Source: Legionella maioricensis
GTDB lineage: Bacteria; Pseudomonadota; Gammaproteobacteria; Legionellales; Legionellaceae
NCBI RefSeq assembly: GCF_023618015.1
Contig: NZ_JAJKBJ010000001.1
Location: forward strand, 186,001 to 250,000
Length of the DNA: 64,000 nt
Direction: 5' to 3'
Position numbers and translations under genes: made by a program. A model generated the notes under the pieces. It ran no database searches. It worked only from the letters and a program-made list of their open reading frames with translations, and was not told the origin of the DNA. Each line of letters begins with the position of its first letter. Position 1 is the first letter of the stretch. Shown here one piece after another: positions 63,079 through 64,000 of the stretch.

Positions 63079-64000
63079 ATGCACCTCTTTGCGGTTTAAT
63101 CTTCTTCCAAAAATGACGCAGGCGAATCGCGGTATTTTCCATCGTCAAATAGATAACTGGAGTAGTATATAGCGTTAGAAATTGACTGACGATTAATCCG
63201 CCAACAATCGCAATACCCAGTGGACGACGTAATTCTGAGCCTAATCCAAACCCGATAACTAAGGGCAATGCTCCTAATAAGGCAGCCAACGTCGTCATTA
63301 GAATAGGTCTAAAACGTAATAATGCAGCTTCATAAATAGCATCACGTGACGATTTGTTTTCAGTTCGCTCTGCATTCAACGCAAAGTCAATCATCATGAT
63401 GGCATTCTTCTTTACTATGCCAATAAGGAGAATTATCCCAATTAGTGCAATGAGACTAAGATCAGTTCGGCATATTACTAAGGCTAATAACGCCCCCAAT
63501 CCTGCAGAGGGTAATGTCGATAAAATGGTTATAGGGTGAATCAGACTTTCATAAAGCATCCCCAGTACAATATAAACCGCTAATAATGCAGCCGCAATCA
63601 AGTATACTTCATTAGCGAGGGACTGCTGAAATGCTTGTGCCGTACCTTGAAATGACCCACTAATTGTAGGAGGTAATTTCATGTTTTTTACCGCAACATT
63701 AACCTTGTGTACTATATCCCCAAGTGCTGTACCAGGTATTAAATTAAATGATAAAGTTGCAGAAGGCGCCTGACTTTGATGATTAACCGACAGCAATGTT
63801 GAAGACGGGGCAAAACTGGCAAAGGCAGAAAGAGGTACTTCATTACCAGACGATGAGAGTACATAAATATCATTTAAGGTTTCTGGGTCTTGCCAATATT
63901 TTGGAGCAACTTCCATGACTACGCGATACTGATTCATGGGCATGTATAAAATAGACACCTGACTTTGTCCGAAAGCGCTGTATAAAACACTATCTATCTT
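63068..64000 (-). CDS. RND multidrug efflux permease, MdtB/MdtC-like (5' part outside window)
   Basis: An open frame runs from the window edge to a stop at 63068 (310 codons seen). It is the C-terminal third of an RND pump: AFGQSQVSILYMPMNQYRVV, LSAFASFAPSSTLLSVNHQS, the transmembrane block YIVLGMLYESLIHPITILST and IGIVKKNAIMMIDFALNAER, and RFRPILMTTLAALLGALPLV. These match MdtB/MdtC (HAE1-type) proteins. It exports drugs or bile-salt-like compounds with proton antiport. The stop overlaps the outer-membrane lipoprotein gene by 11 bases, indicating one operon; the adaptor protein is expected beyond the edge. Confidence 0.95.
   Translation of the reverse strand, partial: KIDSVLYSAFGQSQVSILYMPMNQYRVVMEVAPKYWQDPETLNDIYVLSSSGNEVPLSAFASFAPSSTLLSVNHQSQAPSATLSFNLIPGTALGDIVHKVNVAVKNMKLPPTISGSFQGTAQAFQQSLANEVYLIAAALLAVYIVLGMLYESLIHPITILSTLPSAGLGALLALVICRTDLSLIALIGIILLIGIVKKNAIMMIDFALNAERTENKSSRDAIYEAALLRFRPILMTTLAALLGALPLVIGFGLGSELRRPLGIAIVGGLIVSQFLTLYTTPVIYLTMENTAIRLRHFWKKIKPQRGAYGH

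Overview
The window is an AT-rich (by eye roughly 35-40% GC) gammaproteobacterial chromosome segment that looks like Legionellaceae. Signs are a Ser/Thr-kinase-like protein of the LegK type, several large soluble orphans that resemble Dot/Icm effectors, a patatin-like phospholipase, neprosin and ceramidase family proteins, greB, maf, yacG, and a dGTPase. The genus is an inference from gene content; no rRNA gene is present.

Layout. 1-10,260: the 5' part of a surface beta-barrel/beta-helix protein, a SPOR lipoprotein, dGTPase, an aldo/keto reductase, two identical tRNA-Glu and one tRNA-Ala, small exported proteins, and two large effector-like genes (a repeat protein and a kinase-like protein). 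10,664-28,326: one uninterrupted plus-strand run of 24 flagellar-type genes (fliQ-fliR-flhB-flhA-flgF-flgG-flgA-flgH-flgI-flgB-flgC-fliE-fliF-fliG?-fliH-fliI-fliJ-fliK?-flgD-flgE-fliM?-fliN-fliO-fliP), nearly all overlapping or abutting. 28,600-40,000: greB, a thioredoxin-like protein, a LuxR-type and a MerR/TipAS-type regulator, a lytic transglycosylase, an Hsp31-like protein, maf with a broken VOC gene, a patatin. 40,044-41,307: a complete ISAs1-type insertion sequence with 10-bp target duplications. 41,300-64,000: membrane proteins (DUF4105, ceramidase-like, GT87-like), yacG, an amino-acid permease, a guanidine-III riboswitch with sugE/gdx, a decayed stretch, secreted proteins, a second MltA, a SPOR/beta-barrel fusion, a TPR protein, an MFS transporter, and an outer-membrane factor with the end of an RND pump.

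The most interesting object is the 17.7-kb flagellar-type operon. It encodes a full export gate and ATPase complex, an MS ring, rod, P and L rings and a hook, so it could build an envelope-spanning type III apparatus. The window holds no flagellin, filament cap, hook-filament junction protein, FlgJ, FlgM, FliA, stator or chemotaxis gene. The parts needed for rotation and switching are reduced: a 145-residue protein stands where FliG should be, the FliM-like protein has no visible CheY-binding motif, FliF has a very short C-terminal tail, and FlgD and FliK are miniature. The reading offered here is a compact non-rotating hook-basal-body secretion or adhesion device, distinct from a classical motility flagellum. 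Two effector-like genes lie just upstream in the opposite orientation.
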